The notes beneath the pieces are model-generated. The model did no database searches. It was not told where the DNA came from and saw nothing but the letters and a program-made list of their open reading frames with translations. From positions 186,001 through 250,000 of the forward strand of contig CAZWAD010000002.1 in NCBI GenBank assembly GCA_964631835.1: a DNA stretch of 64,000 nucleotides, written 5' to 3'. Shown here piece by piece: positions 26,726 through 35,668 of this stretch; the first letter of the stretch is position 1; each line of letters opens with the position of its first letter. The DNA is from Bog-950 sp964631835 (GTDB lineage Bacteria; Bacteroidota; Bacteroidia; Chitinophagales; LD1). A program made the position numbers and the translations under genes.

Positions 26726-28288
26726 ATGAAAAAGAACTATGGCTTTATGAACGCAGGTGCATTTGTCGCACTGCTTATGTTGTTTTCTTCCTGTAAGAAA
26801 GAGCAACTTATTACTTCAACTGAAGATGACAACAATCAAAATTACTCCGGCATATCTTACAAAACAGATATGATAATTCCGGAGATGACTTTTTATGCGC
26901 TGGTAGGAGGTGTGATGATTGATAAATTTTCAACCTCCAATCCTGAATCTGTTTTAAATTCTGTTTCTATTTCCGGCTTGCAGGGAGATGAGAAAATTCT
27001 GTCCGTGGATTTTCGCCCTGCAACCGGGCAGATGTATGGTGTGGGAAGCACCAGCCGTCTGTATGTAATTAATCCGGAAACAGGTGCTGCCAGGGCTATT
27101 GGTGCCGGACCATTTTCTCCGGCACTTACCGGCAGTATTGCGGGCTTTGATTTTAATCCAACGGTTGACCGAATACGGGTGGTAACGAGCAGCGGACAAA
27201 ATCTGCGTCTCAATCCTGAAACGGGAATGGTGGCTGCTACCGATGCAGATATTAACGGAGTGGCGGGGGCGATGATTTCGGCAGTAGCATACACCAACAA
27301 TGTAGCGGGTGCTGCAACTACCACGCTGTTCGATATTGATATCACAACATCTAAACTTTACAAACAGATTCCTCCGAATAACGGAACACTTGTAGAGGTA
27401 GGTCACCTTGGCATTAAGGTGGAAGGCGAAGGCGGTTTTGATATTTCTGCCAAGCAGGATGTGGCGCTGGGAATGTTTGAAGTGAATAAAAAATCTACGC
27501 TGTTTGCTGTTGACCTCAACACCGGCAACACACTTACCCTAGCTAAGTACACTAAAAGTTTAATGTACTCCGGCATAGCTATTCCTACCCAGCCGGTAGC
27601 TTATGCTGTAACTGCTGCAAACAACGTTTTAATTTTTAATCCTGAAACTCCCTCCATGGTTGTTACAAAAGCAATTGTAGGATTGTCGGCAGGTGAAACT
27701 ATCTGGGGCATTGATTTTCGTCCTGTAAACGGACAGATATTTGCGCTAGGCAGCACGAGCCGTTTGTACACCATCAATGCCAGTTCGGGATTGGCAACAG
27801 CAGCGGGCGCTTCGTTTACTACGCCTTTGTCAGGCACCGATTTCGGATTTGATTTTAATCCGACTGTTGACCGCATTCGCATTGTGAGTAACACCGGGCA
27901 AAACATTCGCGTAAATCCAGCGGATGGAGTAGTAACCAATGACGCAGGCTTAAATCCGGGAGTTCCTGAAGTTTCTGCCGCTGCTTACACCAATAATTTT
28001 GCAGGAGCAACTACTACTGCACTTTTAGATATTGATATAGCCACCGATAAATTGTATCAGCAAATTCCACCCAATGCAGGAACTTTGGTGGAGCGAGGAA
28101 GCCTTGGTATAAATGCCGAGGCAGCCAGCGGTTTTGATATAGGAGGCACCAGCGGAACTGCTTTTGCAATTCTTACTTCGGGCGGCATGACTAATCTGTA
28201 TGAAATAAATACAACTTCAGGTGCAGCAACGGTGAAAGGAAATTTCTCATCGGCTGTTACCGGATTTACCATCGGATTGGGATTCTGA
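26726..28288 (+). CDS. DUF4394 lipoprotein with two repeats
   Basis: 520 aa. A signal peptide ends in the lipobox LMLFSSCKK, giving a lipidated N-terminal Cys at about residue 23. Two tandem DUF4394 units follow (about 50-270 and 290-520). Each has the order FRPATGQMYGVGSTSRLY / GFDFNPTVDRIRVV / GQNLRLNPETGMV / AVAYTNNVAGAATTTLFDID, a beta-propeller-like repeat. DUF4394 has no established function. The gene sits just upstream of an ECF sigma factor and anti-sigma pair and carries the shared promoter element, so it is probably part of the same response. A terminator lies between it and the sigma gene. No T9SS tail: it is held by its lipid anchor. Confidence 0.88.
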   Translation: MKKNYGFMNAGAFVALLMLFSSCKKEQLITSTEDDNNQNYSGISYKTDMIIPEMTFYALVGGVMIDKFSTSNPESVLNSVSISGLQGDEKILSVDFRPATGQMYGVGSTSRLYVINPETGAARAIGAGPFSPALTGSIAGFDFNPTVDRIRVVTSSGQNLRLNPETGMVAATDADINGVAGAMISAVAYTNNVAGAATTTLFDIDITTSKLYKQIPPNNGTLVEVGHLGIKVEGEGGFDISAKQDVALGMFEVNKKSTLFAVDLNTGNTLTLAKYTKSLMYSGIAIPTQPVAYAVTAANNVLIFNPETPSMVVTKAIVGLSAGETIWGIDFRPVNGQIFALGSTSRLYTINASSGLATAAGASFTTPLSGTDFGFDFNPTVDRIRIVSNTGQNIRVNPADGVVTNDAGLNPGVPEVSAAAYTNNFAGATTTALLDIDIATDKLYQQIPPNAGTLVERGSLGINAEAASGFDIGGTSGTAFAILTSGGMTNLYEINTTSGAATVKGNFSSAVTGFTIGLGF

Positions 28289-28333
28289 TAAAACATACTG
28301 CGAAAACGCTCACAGCAGGAGTATTTCTTCAAA

Positions 28334-28368
28334 CGCTTCGGAAAGAGAATTTCCGGAGCGTTTTTTTT
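28334..28368 (+). terminator. Rho-independent terminator after DUF4394 gene
   Basis: Hairpin CGCTTCGGAAA / TTTCCGGAGCG (28334-28344 and 28350-28360) followed by eight T. Nearly identical to the terminator after DUF4331-1 at 22788. Confidence 0.8.
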
Positions 28369-28419
28369 GTTCGCCACAATTGGATATGAAATCTTATTAT
28401 TGCTACAACATTTTTTGCA

Positions 28420-28965
28420 TTGAATTCAGCACTCCATAAAAATTACAGCGAGCAGGAATTGGTCGTTGCTCTTCAAAACAAAGAAGAGCAGGCAATGGGT
28501 TTTTTGTACGACCACTATTCGAAGGCGCTGTTCAACATCATTTACCGTATAGTGGAGAATCAGGAGATGAGCGAAGACGTGCTGCAGGAGTGCTTTGTAA
28601 AAATATGGAATGGCATTTCGCAATACGAGGGAACACGAGGAACCCTTTTTACCTGGATGCTGAATGTTTGCCGCAATGGAGCCATTGACAAAGTACGCTC
28701 CAAGGAATTTAAAGCCGTTTCGAAAAACCAAAACATCGAGAGCAACGTAAGTCTATCTCATCACCGCACAGAATTCAACCCCGAAACCCTCGGTCTGAAG
28801 ACGATGACGGAAAAGTTGAAACCCGAACAAAAAGAGATTGTGGATTTGATATATTTCAACGGCTATACGCATGTGGAAGCCGCAGAAGAATTGGATTTGC
28901 CTTTGGGAACGGTGAAAACAAGATTGCGGTCGGCAATTATTGAACTCAGAACTTATTTTAAATAG
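28420..28965 (+). CDS. ECF-subfamily RNA polymerase sigma factor
   Basis: 181 aa. Region 2 (about 20-90) includes GFLYDHYSKALFNIIYRIV and the -10-reading helix DVLQECFVKIWNGI. Region 4 (about 125-178) includes the HTH GYTHVEAAEELDLPLGTVKT and ends with RSAIIELRTYFK. No region 1 or 3, as in ECF (group 4) sigma factors. The start is a TTG, since an in-frame stop lies 39 bases upstream and no ATG is available. The RskA-type anti-sigma gene starts 12 bp after its stop. It is the best candidate to read the TCCAAA-N13-CGTAAGT element found at five island promoters. No copy of that element is seen before its own gene. Confidence 0.92.
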   Translation: MNSALHKNYSEQELVVALQNKEEQAMGFLYDHYSKALFNIIYRIVENQEMSEDVLQECFVKIWNGISQYEGTRGTLFTWMLNVCRNGAIDKVRSKEFKAVSKNQNIESNVSLSHHRTEFNPETLGLKTMTEKLKPEQKEIVDLIYFNGYTHVEAAEELDLPLGTVKTRLRSAIIELRTYFK

Positions 28966-28977
28966 GAGAATAAAAAA

Positions 28978-29802
28978 GTGAACGCGAAAGAAATCATAGA
29001 ATCAGGAAAGTTAGAACTGTACGTTGCGGGTGTCCTCTGCGGTAAAGAGAGAGACCAGGTAGCAGCTATGGTGAATACCGACCCTATGCTTAAACGCGAA
29101 GTGCAGAAGATTGAAGAGGCGATGCTGGCAACGCTCAACGAAGGGAAATATGAACCCCGTGCTGCAGTGAAGGATAAAGTAATGGCGGGTATCAGAAGCG
29201 AAACAAACAATCCGGTAAGGAAGTTAACCCCTTCCGCTGTGACCGAGGGCACAGGAAAAGTGGTTCCAATGAATCGGATTAATACCTGGCTGGCTGCGGC
29301 ATCGGTTTTCTTATTATTCGGTTTAGGATTTGCTATTTATTTTATGAATGAGGAGTTAGGGAAACAGGAAAATGAAATTGCTTCGCTGAATGAAAAATAT
29401 AATTCGCAGGTAGCAGCTAATGACAGCACTGCAACTGTTTTCTCTAAATTCTCCGAACAATTAGCGCTCATCAATCATCAGAATACCAAGAAAATTATCT
29501 TGAGCGGTGTTGCCAATACACCCGATGCAAAAGCGATTGTTTATTGGAACACACAGAGCGGAAGAATCATTATCAATCCTTCTGCCCTCCCTGCTCCGCC
29601 AAGCGATAAACAATACCAGCTTTGGGCATTGCTCGATGGCAAGCCGATTGATGCCGGTGTATTCGACATTACAAAAGACTCTATCAATCTTCACGAAGTA
29701 AAAAATATAGGCAACGCACAGGCGTTTGCTGTTACCCTCGAACAAAAAGGCGGAGTTGCGTCCCCTACTCTCACCGCCATGTATGTGATGGGAGCTATTT
29801 AA
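28978..29802 (+). CDS. RskA-type anti-sigma factor
   Basis: 274 aa, GTG start 12 bp after the sigma gene. The cytoplasmic N-terminus (about 1-95, IIESGKLELYVAGVLCGKER) matches the anti-sigma zinc-finger-less domain of the RskA group. One membrane helix is at about 104-124 (AAASVFLLFGLGFAIYFM), then a short coiled coil. The extracytoplasmic RskA domain (about 165-274) has PSDKQYQLWALLDGKPIDAG and FAVTLEQKGG near the end. It would hold the ECF factor at the membrane and release it on an envelope signal, typically by proteolysis. Together with the sigma gene it forms a two-gene operon. Confidence 0.9.
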   Translation: MNAKEIIESGKLELYVAGVLCGKERDQVAAMVNTDPMLKREVQKIEEAMLATLNEGKYEPRAAVKDKVMAGIRSETNNPVRKLTPSAVTEGTGKVVPMNRINTWLAAASVFLLFGLGFAIYFMNEELGKQENEIASLNEKYNSQVAANDSTATVFSKFSEQLALINHQNTKKIILSGVANTPDAKAIVYWNTQSGRIIINPSALPAPPSDKQYQLWALLDGKPIDAGVFDITKDSINLHEVKNIGNAQAFAVTLEQKGGVASPTLTAMYVMGAI

Positions 29803-29827
29803 TTCCTCAACGCTCGGAGGAATTCAT

Positions 29828-30025
29828 TTACATAGTCCGGCAAGCGATTTTTAATATCATCTCATACTCTTTAAATCTGTGTTCACGAATGGGGCGGATA
29901 TGCGGCTCGGTTTCAAAATACAATAGCAGGCAAGGGGAAATGTTTTTATAGCTATCAACATATTCATACTTGACCAATTCCTTGTTGGCAATCCGTTGCT
30001 TTATTTTATTGTGGTATGGATACAT
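29828..30025 (-). CDS. Small protein of unknown function
   Basis: 65 aa: begins MYPYHNKIKQRIANKELVKY, with aromatic and basic residues spread evenly and a PHIRPIREHRFKEYEMIL stretch near the end. The composition looks protein-like rather than random, and it resembles small uncharacterised Bacteroidota proteins, but I cannot name a family. It is convergent with the anti-sigma gene (25-bp gap). No signal or membrane segment. Could be spurious. Confidence 0.5.
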   Translation of the reverse strand: MYPYHNKIKQRIANKELVKYEYVDSYKNISPCLLLYFETEPHIRPIREHRFKEYEMILKIACRTM

Positions 30026-30141
30026 TGAATGAGGAAGATTGAGTTTGCGTTGTCAGTTTATGATTCGTAGTTTTTGTCTGTCCATTTCTTGCAGACGGTT
30101 CAAAGTTAGCACTGTTCCTCCAAAGTGAGGCAGTTTGAAAT

Positions 30142-31500
30142 TTACGTTGCAATTACCCGACTTTGCCTTACGAATAATTTCAGACTAATCGAAGGAGTAG
30201 GAGCAAGGGTAAACTGTGCCTGCGGTATGGACTTTCCTGAAACCAACTCTATGTCAAATCGCTGCAACAACATGCTTGTAATGATGAGCATTTCCATCAT
30301 GGCAAAGTTATTACCAATGCACGTTCTCGGACCGCCACCAAACGGAAGAAACAAAAAGCGGTTATCGCCTTTAATATCAAAGTTTTCAAAACGCTCCGGT
30401 TTAAATGAGTCCGGATTGTCCCAATATTTCGGATGGCGGTGCAAGCTGTAAATATTGATGCCTACGTTATAATTTGCGGGAACTCTAAACTCTCCTAAAA
30501 AATCTTCCTTTACTGCTTTTCTTCCTATGACATATATCGGAGGATATAACCGCATAGATTCATTCATCACGTTAGTCAGATATTTCAGTTGAGGTAAGTC
30601 GCTAAACAGCGGGGTTCGGTTGTTGATGGTTGCATTCAACTCAGCCCTTATTTTGTCAACCACATTGGGGTGTTGCGCCAGCAGGTAAGCCGTCCACGAC
30701 AGCGATAAAACGGTGGTTTCATGCCCGGCAATAAACAAGGTGATTAGTTCATCGCGCAGTTGCTGGTCGTTCATCGCTTCACCGGTGTCTTCATATCTGG
30801 CTTCCATCAACATGCTCAGTAGGTCGTCATAAGTTTTGTGTGAAAGTCTTCTTTCGTTAATGATGCCGTAAATCAAATCATCCAACACCTTCATTGCTTT
30901 GTTTAGTCCTGATGTGTAAGGAAGATTCATCACCCAATTCGATTTGGAGGTAGTAAACCGTGCCAGCAAACTAACCGTGCGGTTCAGTTTTCGAATACTT
31001 TCGCGAATGTCATCTACCTTATCGCTTACGGCTGTGCCAAACAGCGCCTTGCTCACTATTTCAATAGTGAGGTAGCCCATTTCATTGGTAAAATCTATGG
31101 TTGCTTTGTCCTTCCATTTGTGCATCAGTTTTTCAGTAGCATCTGCTGCTATTTCAGCCACCGGTTCCAACCGCTTGCGGTGAAAAGCGGGTTGCGCAAG
31201 CAAACGATGTTTTCTCCATGTAGCGCCTTCACTTAAAAGCAAACCATTGCCCAGCATGGGTTTTAAAATTCCATACTTGGCACCTTTGGTATAGTTCAGA
31301 TAGTTGTCGTGCAGTATGTGCTTAACGTATTCCGGGTTTTGCACTATGTAAGTTTCAATAGCAGTAAAGGGCGGACGAAAAGCATCGGGATACTCACGAA
31401 TTAAAACTGGCAACTGCTTAATCGGATTTCTTACCAATTGAAACAACTGACGGATAGTGAGAGCCGGAGCTAATTGAGATTTCTTAGAGGTAAGCAGCAT
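30142..31500 (-). CDS. Cytochrome P450
   Basis: 452 aa, soluble. I helix AGHETTVLSLSW (about 255-266, oxygen-binding Thr), ExxR in NESMRLYPP (about 315) and heme loop FLPFGGGPRTCIGNNFA (about 388-404, thiolate Cys). All essential residues are present. It resembles bacterial CYP102/CYP4-like fatty-acid or lipid hydroxylases more than the smaller bacterial classes, but has no fused reductase. No ferredoxin or reductase gene is nearby. With the Neverland-like Rieske oxygenase in the same island, it points to oxidation of a lipid or steroid. It is separated by 73 bp from the end of the upstream fucosidase gene on the same strand, so may be co-transcribed with it. Confidence 0.92.
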   Translation of the reverse strand: MLLTSKKSQLAPALTIRQLFQLVRNPIKQLPVLIREYPDAFRPPFTAIETYIVQNPEYVKHILHDNYLNYTKGAKYGILKPMLGNGLLLSEGATWRKHRLLAQPAFHRKRLEPVAEIAADATEKLMHKWKDKATIDFTNEMGYLTIEIVSKALFGTAVSDKVDDIRESIRKLNRTVSLLARFTTSKSNWVMNLPYTSGLNKAMKVLDDLIYGIINERRLSHKTYDDLLSMLMEARYEDTGEAMNDQQLRDELITLFIAGHETTVLSLSWTAYLLAQHPNVVDKIRAELNATINNRTPLFSDLPQLKYLTNVMNESMRLYPPIYVIGRKAVKEDFLGEFRVPANYNVGINIYSLHRHPKYWDNPDSFKPERFENFDIKGDNRFLFLPFGGGPRTCIGNNFAMMEMLIITSMLLQRFDIELVSGKSIPQAQFTLAPTPSISLKLFVRQSRVIAT

Positions 31501-31573
31501 AGCGAAGCAGAATTATTGTTTTTTGAGAGTAAGCACTGGTTAAGTTCCCGGTGGTTGAACATTTTTTGTTTAC

Positions 31574-32671
31574 TTATTTATCAACTTTCCGCTTGTCTAT
31601 AAGCACTTTAATTTCCTTCAATCTTTCAAAGCTTTTAGCAGGCACCGAACCATCTCCTTTGGGTCCGATATTTAAAAGCAGATTTCCTCCACGAGCATTA
31701 ATATCTTTTAATTTCTGCCATACCACATCTGCATCTTTATAATTTTCATCATCCATTTTATAGCCCCAGGAACTATTAAGCGTATAACATGCTTCCCAAG
31801 GCAAACCGCTATTTTCATTACTACGCTGCTCGGGAGTTTTGTAATCTTTATTGTATTTACCGGTAGAGTTACCATACCGGTTATTGATGATAATAGATGG
31901 CTTTAAACCTCGAACATAGTTATACAGGTTAACTGCATCTCTATCTTTCCACCAAAACTGCCACGCTCCGTCAAACCATAGTATGTCGGGATTGTAGTTT
32001 GTAACCAATTCTGCTAATTGGTTATTCATGTATTTAATGTATGCCGCCTTTTGCGAAGTTTTCATACGCGGGCGATAATGACTGTAAATGCTGAACCAAT
32101 CTTTACAAGGTGATGTCAGACATACCTGCGAACCGTGATGCCAATCAAGCACACTGTAATAAATTCCGAAGCGGAGTTGATATTTGTCACAGGCTTCTTT
32201 CAACTGCCTGATAATATCTTTTTGATATGGCGTATTTGCAATATCAAAATCGGTGTATTTACTATCCCACAAGCAAAAACCCTCATGATGTTTTGAAGTT
32301 ACAACCAAATACGTCATGCCTGATTCCTTTGCTGTTTTCACTATTTCTTCGGCACTAAATTTTTCGGGGTTGAAGGTTTTAATCAACTCCGAATATTTTT
32401 TGGTGCTTATACTTGCAAATGCTTGTATCCATTCGCTATAACCTTTTATCTGCTTTCCCTTCCATCTACCACCCAGTTGGCTGGATAAACCAAAGTGAAT
32501 GAACATACCGTATTTGGCAGAGGTAAACCAAGCGAGTCTTTCATCCTGTTCGGCTTTAGTTTCTAAATGATAGTAATCTTTAATTGCTTGAGGTTGGTTG
32601 TTTGATGGTGCTTGTGTATTTCCTTTAAAAGCAATGAAGAGAGTTATGATTAGGATATACATTTTTTTCAT
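31574..32671 (-). CDS. Alpha-L-fucosidase, GH29
   Basis: 365 aa from the ATG at 32671, which begins a clear signal peptide (MKKMYILIITLFIAFKGNTQ); the frame is open for 16 codons further upstream but that part is not signal-like. GH29 features: WFTSAKYGMFIHFGLSSQLG (about 49-68), HHEGFCLWDSKYTDFDI and the nucleophile Asp in DILWFDGAWQFW (about 235). Exported to periplasm or surface; removes terminal L-fucose from glycans. The C-terminal beta-sandwich found in many GH29 enzymes is absent; the protein ends soon after the barrel (LLNIGPKGDGS). No SusC/SusD pair is nearby, so it is not part of an obvious glycan-utilisation locus. Confidence 0.9.
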   Translation of the reverse strand: MKKMYILIITLFIAFKGNTQAPSNNQPQAIKDYYHLETKAEQDERLAWFTSAKYGMFIHFGLSSQLGGRWKGKQIKGYSEWIQAFASISTKKYSELIKTFNPEKFSAEEIVKTAKESGMTYLVVTSKHHEGFCLWDSKYTDFDIANTPYQKDIIRQLKEACDKYQLRFGIYYSVLDWHHGSQVCLTSPCKDWFSIYSHYRPRMKTSQKAAYIKYMNNQLAELVTNYNPDILWFDGAWQFWWKDRDAVNLYNYVRGLKPSIIINNRYGNSTGKYNKDYKTPEQRSNENSGLPWEACYTLNSSWGYKMDDENYKDADVVWQKLKDINARGGNLLLNIGPKGDGSVPAKSFERLKEIKVLIDKRKVDK

Positions 32672-32969
32672 GATTGCATCGTTACTTTCATTTTGCCGCA
32701 AACAATAGTTACAGCACAAAACTAAACGGATTGATGCCTAAGGAGATTAACAAAAGATAATTAAACGCGCTGGCGGAGTTGATTCAAGTTCTCGGATGGG
32801 ATAATTTTTGCATTTAGCGGATAAATTGGAATCGTGGATGGATGGAATGATGGATGAAAGACAACTATTGCTACTCCAACCATACATTTTTCCATTATTC
32901 CAGTGAGAGAATGTAAATGAGGGTGAACATTTGCCAAAAAGCGGTAAAAGAATTTCGTCAACGGATTAA

Positions 32970-33563
32970 TTACTGTTTCTTCTTTGAAACTCTTTTTCGG
33001 ATGCGGCTTAGTGAAACGGGAGTGATGCCCAGCACATTGGCAATGTATTTATCAGGAACGCGGTTAAGCAGTTCGGAGTGTTCTTTTACAAACTTCATGT
33101 AACGCTGTTCGGGATTCAGCAGAATAAAATCATCTACCAGTTTGAGGGATTCCGCCAAACTTGTAGTGAGAAAAAACCTGCGGGCTGCTTCGAGTTTTTT
33201 GTTGCGGTCAATGATTTGGCGCATGTCATGTAAATCAATTACGATAAGTTCCGTAGGTTCTAATGCCTGAAGATTAAAACGCGAAGGTTCGTTAAGCAAA
33301 TCAATTTCATAGGAAGATATAACCTGATTTTCGTAGCGGAGCCGGTTGGTGATTTCTTTGCCCTTTTCATCCACGAAGTAGGAGCGTATTAATCCTTCTT
33401 TGATAAAATAGACATTGCATTTAAGCGAACCTTCTTCCAAAAAAATATCGCCTGCATTCAGCTTTAATTCTTTGGTGTGCTTTAATAAATCAAACACATC
33501 ATCAGTACTCAATTCCTGAAAAAACGGAAATACATTTTTTAGTTTTTCAAAATCAATCATCAC
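32970..33563 (-). CDS. Crp/Fnr-family transcriptional regulator
   Basis: 197 aa. Cyclic-nucleotide-binding-like beta roll at about 10-115 (LNAGDIFLEEGS, VYFIKEGLIRSYF) and an HTH at about 155-195 (LLNRVPDKYIANVLGITPVS, LSRIRKRVS). No Cys cluster, so it is not a Fnr-type oxygen sensor. The phosphate-binding RAS-like motif is not conserved, so cAMP binding is doubtful; this is common in Bacteroidota Crp-like regulators. It is divergent from the cytochrome P460 gene with a 218-bp spacer and may control it, but the ECF-type element is also in that spacer. Confidence 0.85.
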   Translation of the reverse strand: MMIDFEKLKNVFPFFQELSTDDVFDLLKHTKELKLNAGDIFLEEGSLKCNVYFIKEGLIRSYFVDEKGKEITNRLRYENQVISSYEIDLLNEPSRFNLQALEPTELIVIDLHDMRQIIDRNKKLEAARRFFLTTSLAESLKLVDDFILLNPEQRYMKFVKEHSELLNRVPDKYIANVLGITPVSLSRIRKRVSKKKQ

Positions 33564-33660
33564 GCTGAATTAAAATTAAAGGTATTCTTTCTTTTGGCTG
33601 AAGCATTGAAAACAAGTTTCGTCAAGGTTTCCGCTAACTTCTTTTTCCCCAGCGTAAAAG

Positions 33661-33686
33661 TCCAAACTGTAACTGCTCTCGTAAGT
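33661..33686 (+). promoter_or_regulatory. ECF-type promoter candidate, cytochrome P460
   Basis: TCCAAA (33661-33666), 13 bp, CGTAAGT (33680-33686). The downstream bases to about 33706 are almost identical to those at 35597-35623 before DUF4331-2, so this promoter region was probably duplicated. The distance to the start codon is 95 bp. Confidence 0.6.
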
Positions 33687-33781
33687 TGATTTAAACAGGT
33701 CGCTTACGAAAAAGAATTCCAAACAGTTGGCTCCTTGTAAGGCTTTGGAATTTGGTGCGTCCTATTAAAAACAAAAATCTC

Positions 33782-34288
33782 ATGAAAACAAGAATACTCC
33801 TTTCCGCCTGCATCGTATTCTTAATTATCTTCTTGTTTTCACAGTGCAAAAAGAAACCCACAGAAGAAGACAAAATACTTTTCGACAAAGCTAAAGTAGC
33901 TACCGGCTTTACCTACTATAAAAACAACTCCACGGTTTTAGCATCTTCTCCCCAAACCGCACATAATGCTTTTTTCCGCGTCCGGTTCAATGCCATTGCC
34001 CAGGCAGTTTTAACCGACAATGGCAGACTTCCCGCTGGCGGCTCGTTCCCCGATGGCTCCTTAATCGTAAAAGAACTTTACGATTCACAGGCAGGCAGTT
34101 TGCAGTTACTTGCCGTAATGGAAAAATCAACAGGTAATTCGCTTTCGGGCGCCAACTGGTTGTGGGCTGAATATAAAAGCGATGGCGCTTTGGGTTATTC
34201 CATTTCGAAAAAAGGCGAAGGATGCACCGGTTGTCACGGCACTGCTGGAAACCGCGATTACATGCGGCTGTTTGAGTTGTTTCCCTAA
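33782..34288 (+). CDS. Cytochrome P460-family lipoprotein
   Basis: 168 aa from ATG 33782. The N-terminus is a lipoprotein signal with lipobox FLFSQCKK (Cys about 18). The rest follows the P460 pattern: AHNAFFRVRFNAIAQAVL (about 54-71), GGSFPDGSLIVKELYDSQ (about 81-98), WLWAEYKSDG (about 122-131) and a C-terminal heme-binding CTGCH (about 145-149). P460 cytochromes carry a modified c-type heme and can oxidise hydroxylamine or handle NO; whether the cross-linking Lys is present cannot be judged by eye. Anchored in the periplasm or outer membrane. It has its own ECF-type promoter, linking it to the DUF4331 genes. Confidence 0.82.
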   Translation: MKTRILLSACIVFLIIFLFSQCKKKPTEEDKILFDKAKVATGFTYYKNNSTVLASSPQTAHNAFFRVRFNAIAQAVLTDNGRLPAGGSFPDGSLIVKELYDSQAGSLQLLAVMEKSTGNSLSGANWLWAEYKSDGALGYSISKKGEGCTGCHGTAGNRDYMRLFELFP

Positions 34289-34348
34289 AAAACTTATTGA
34301 TAACAATTTATTGAATTAGATAGATAAATCCCATTATGCCTTCGGCAA

Positions 34349-34424
34349 CGATTACACAGATAAAACCAACCGATTACACAGATAAAATCGGTGAAATCAT
34401 ATTGTATTATCTGTGTAATCATCG
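34349..34424. repeat. Dispersed hairpin repeat (copy 1)
   Basis: Two direct CGATTACACAGATAAAA units (34349, 34371), the second matched by the inverse TTATCTGTGTAATC at 34407-34420, making a 14-bp-arm hairpin. The loop (GAAATCATATTGTATTATC) recurs nearly intact at copy 2 (39669-39716). Typical of dispersed intergenic repeats of this phylum. Confidence 0.6.
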
Positions 34425-34492
34425 CGTAAGCGTATTGATTTTAAATCATGAGAACTAAATACCTAATCCAGACAATATAAAACAGACCGAAA

Positions 34493-35473
34493 ATGAAACA
34501 AATAATTCTTGCCTTCTCCATTGTCAACTGCATTTCAATAACTGCTTACACGCAGTCTCCTCAAACCCCGCTCATTGAACACTTCACGAACACCCGCTGC
34601 GGTATTTGCGCATCTAGAAATCCTGCTTTCTATCAAACACTTTCCAATTATCCGCAAGTGCTGCACATTGCTTTTCATCCAAGCTCGCCATATTCGCAAT
34701 GCTATTTCTCCCTGCAAAACCCCACCGAGAATGATGCACGAACCCACTATTATAATGCCTATGGCTCTACTCCTAAAGTGACGTTAAACGGAAAATTGCT
34801 TGGAGGTGCAAATCCGCTCATCAATAACACAACACTTGATACAGCGCTTGGCAAAACAAGCCCGGTAGAAATACGTGCAACTGAAGAATTGATTGGAACG
34901 GATTCAGTAAAGGTTAGAGTTGTTGTAAGAACGACCGGCACTGTTCCTGTTGCAAATGCACTTCTGTTTGCAGGTGTTGCCGAAGAACCGGTAAACTACA
35001 ACGCACAAAATGGCGAAACCGTTCACCATGATGTTTTTCGCAAATCTTTAACTGCCTCAGTTGGAAATCAAATCACCGTTCCCGCAATGAACGATAGTCT
35101 AGTTCTTAATTTTACTTATGCCATTAACAGCGGCTGGAACGTAAACAATATTTACACTCTCGCATTTTTTCAGCGCATAGACACCAAAGAAATTTTAAAC
35201 GCTGCAAAATCAATCAGGATAGTTTCTACCCCTACGGCTGTCGGAGAAACAACAGAAAGTAATTTCTCTGTTCTTCCCAATCCGGTTTCAAATCAATTAC
35301 AGATAACAGGTTTTCAGTCATTGCAAAAAAGCAGGTACACCATCTATAACACCACAGGTCAAACAATTTCGGAAGGGGAAATGATAAGCAACACCATTGA
35401 TGTAACACCTTTTCCTAATGGCTTATACTACCTGAAACTTGCGAATACGGTAAAGAAATTTTTAAAACAATAA
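34493..35473 (+). CDS. Omp28-like thioredoxin-fold protein, T9SS tail
   Basis: 326 aa. Signal peptide (1-20, ending ITAYTQS), then a thioredoxin-like fold with HFTNTRCGICASRNPAFYQ (about 30-48; CGIC in place of the usual CxxC) and GSTPKVTLNGKLLGG (cis-Pro loop, about 92-106). This is the Omp28 family layout. The last 75 residues (VLPNPVSNQLQITGF, YTIYNTTGQTISEG, FPNGLYYLKL) are a type A T9SS sorting domain. It is likely a surface-exposed protein with possible disulfide chemistry; substrate unknown. No ECF-type element precedes it; instead the hairpin repeat at 34349-34424 does. Confidence 0.85.
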   Translation: MKQIILAFSIVNCISITAYTQSPQTPLIEHFTNTRCGICASRNPAFYQTLSNYPQVLHIAFHPSSPYSQCYFSLQNPTENDARTHYYNAYGSTPKVTLNGKLLGGANPLINNTTLDTALGKTSPVEIRATEELIGTDSVKVRVVVRTTGTVPVANALLFAGVAEEPVNYNAQNGETVHHDVFRKSLTASVGNQITVPAMNDSLVLNFTYAINSGWNVNNIYTLAFFQRIDTKEILNAAKSIRIVSTPTAVGETTESNFSVLPNPVSNQLQITGFQSLQKSRYTIYNTTGQTISEGEMISNTIDVTPFPNGLYYLKLANTVKKFLKQ

Positions 35474-35577
35474 TTCCTGAAACAGAAATCTTTCCCGAAA
35501 AATTTCAACCTCGTTTAGTTAAGAGGCAATTTCTATCCTGACAAGTACCTGTTGCTCGTTTTTTTACGCTCCGTAAA

Positions 35578-35603
35578 TCCAAACCTCAATTCATCTCGTA
35601 AGT
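35578..35603 (+). promoter_or_regulatory. ECF-type promoter candidate, DUF4331-2/3
   Basis: TCCAAA (35578-35583), 13 bp, CGTAAGT (35597-35603), 65 bp before the start codon. The flanking sequence is shared with the cytochrome P460 promoter at 33661. Confidence 0.6.
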
Positions 35604-35668
35604 TGATTTAAACAGGTCGCTTATGCTTCCTTTTATCTTTTTTATTTCTAAACCAAAAACTAAATCTT

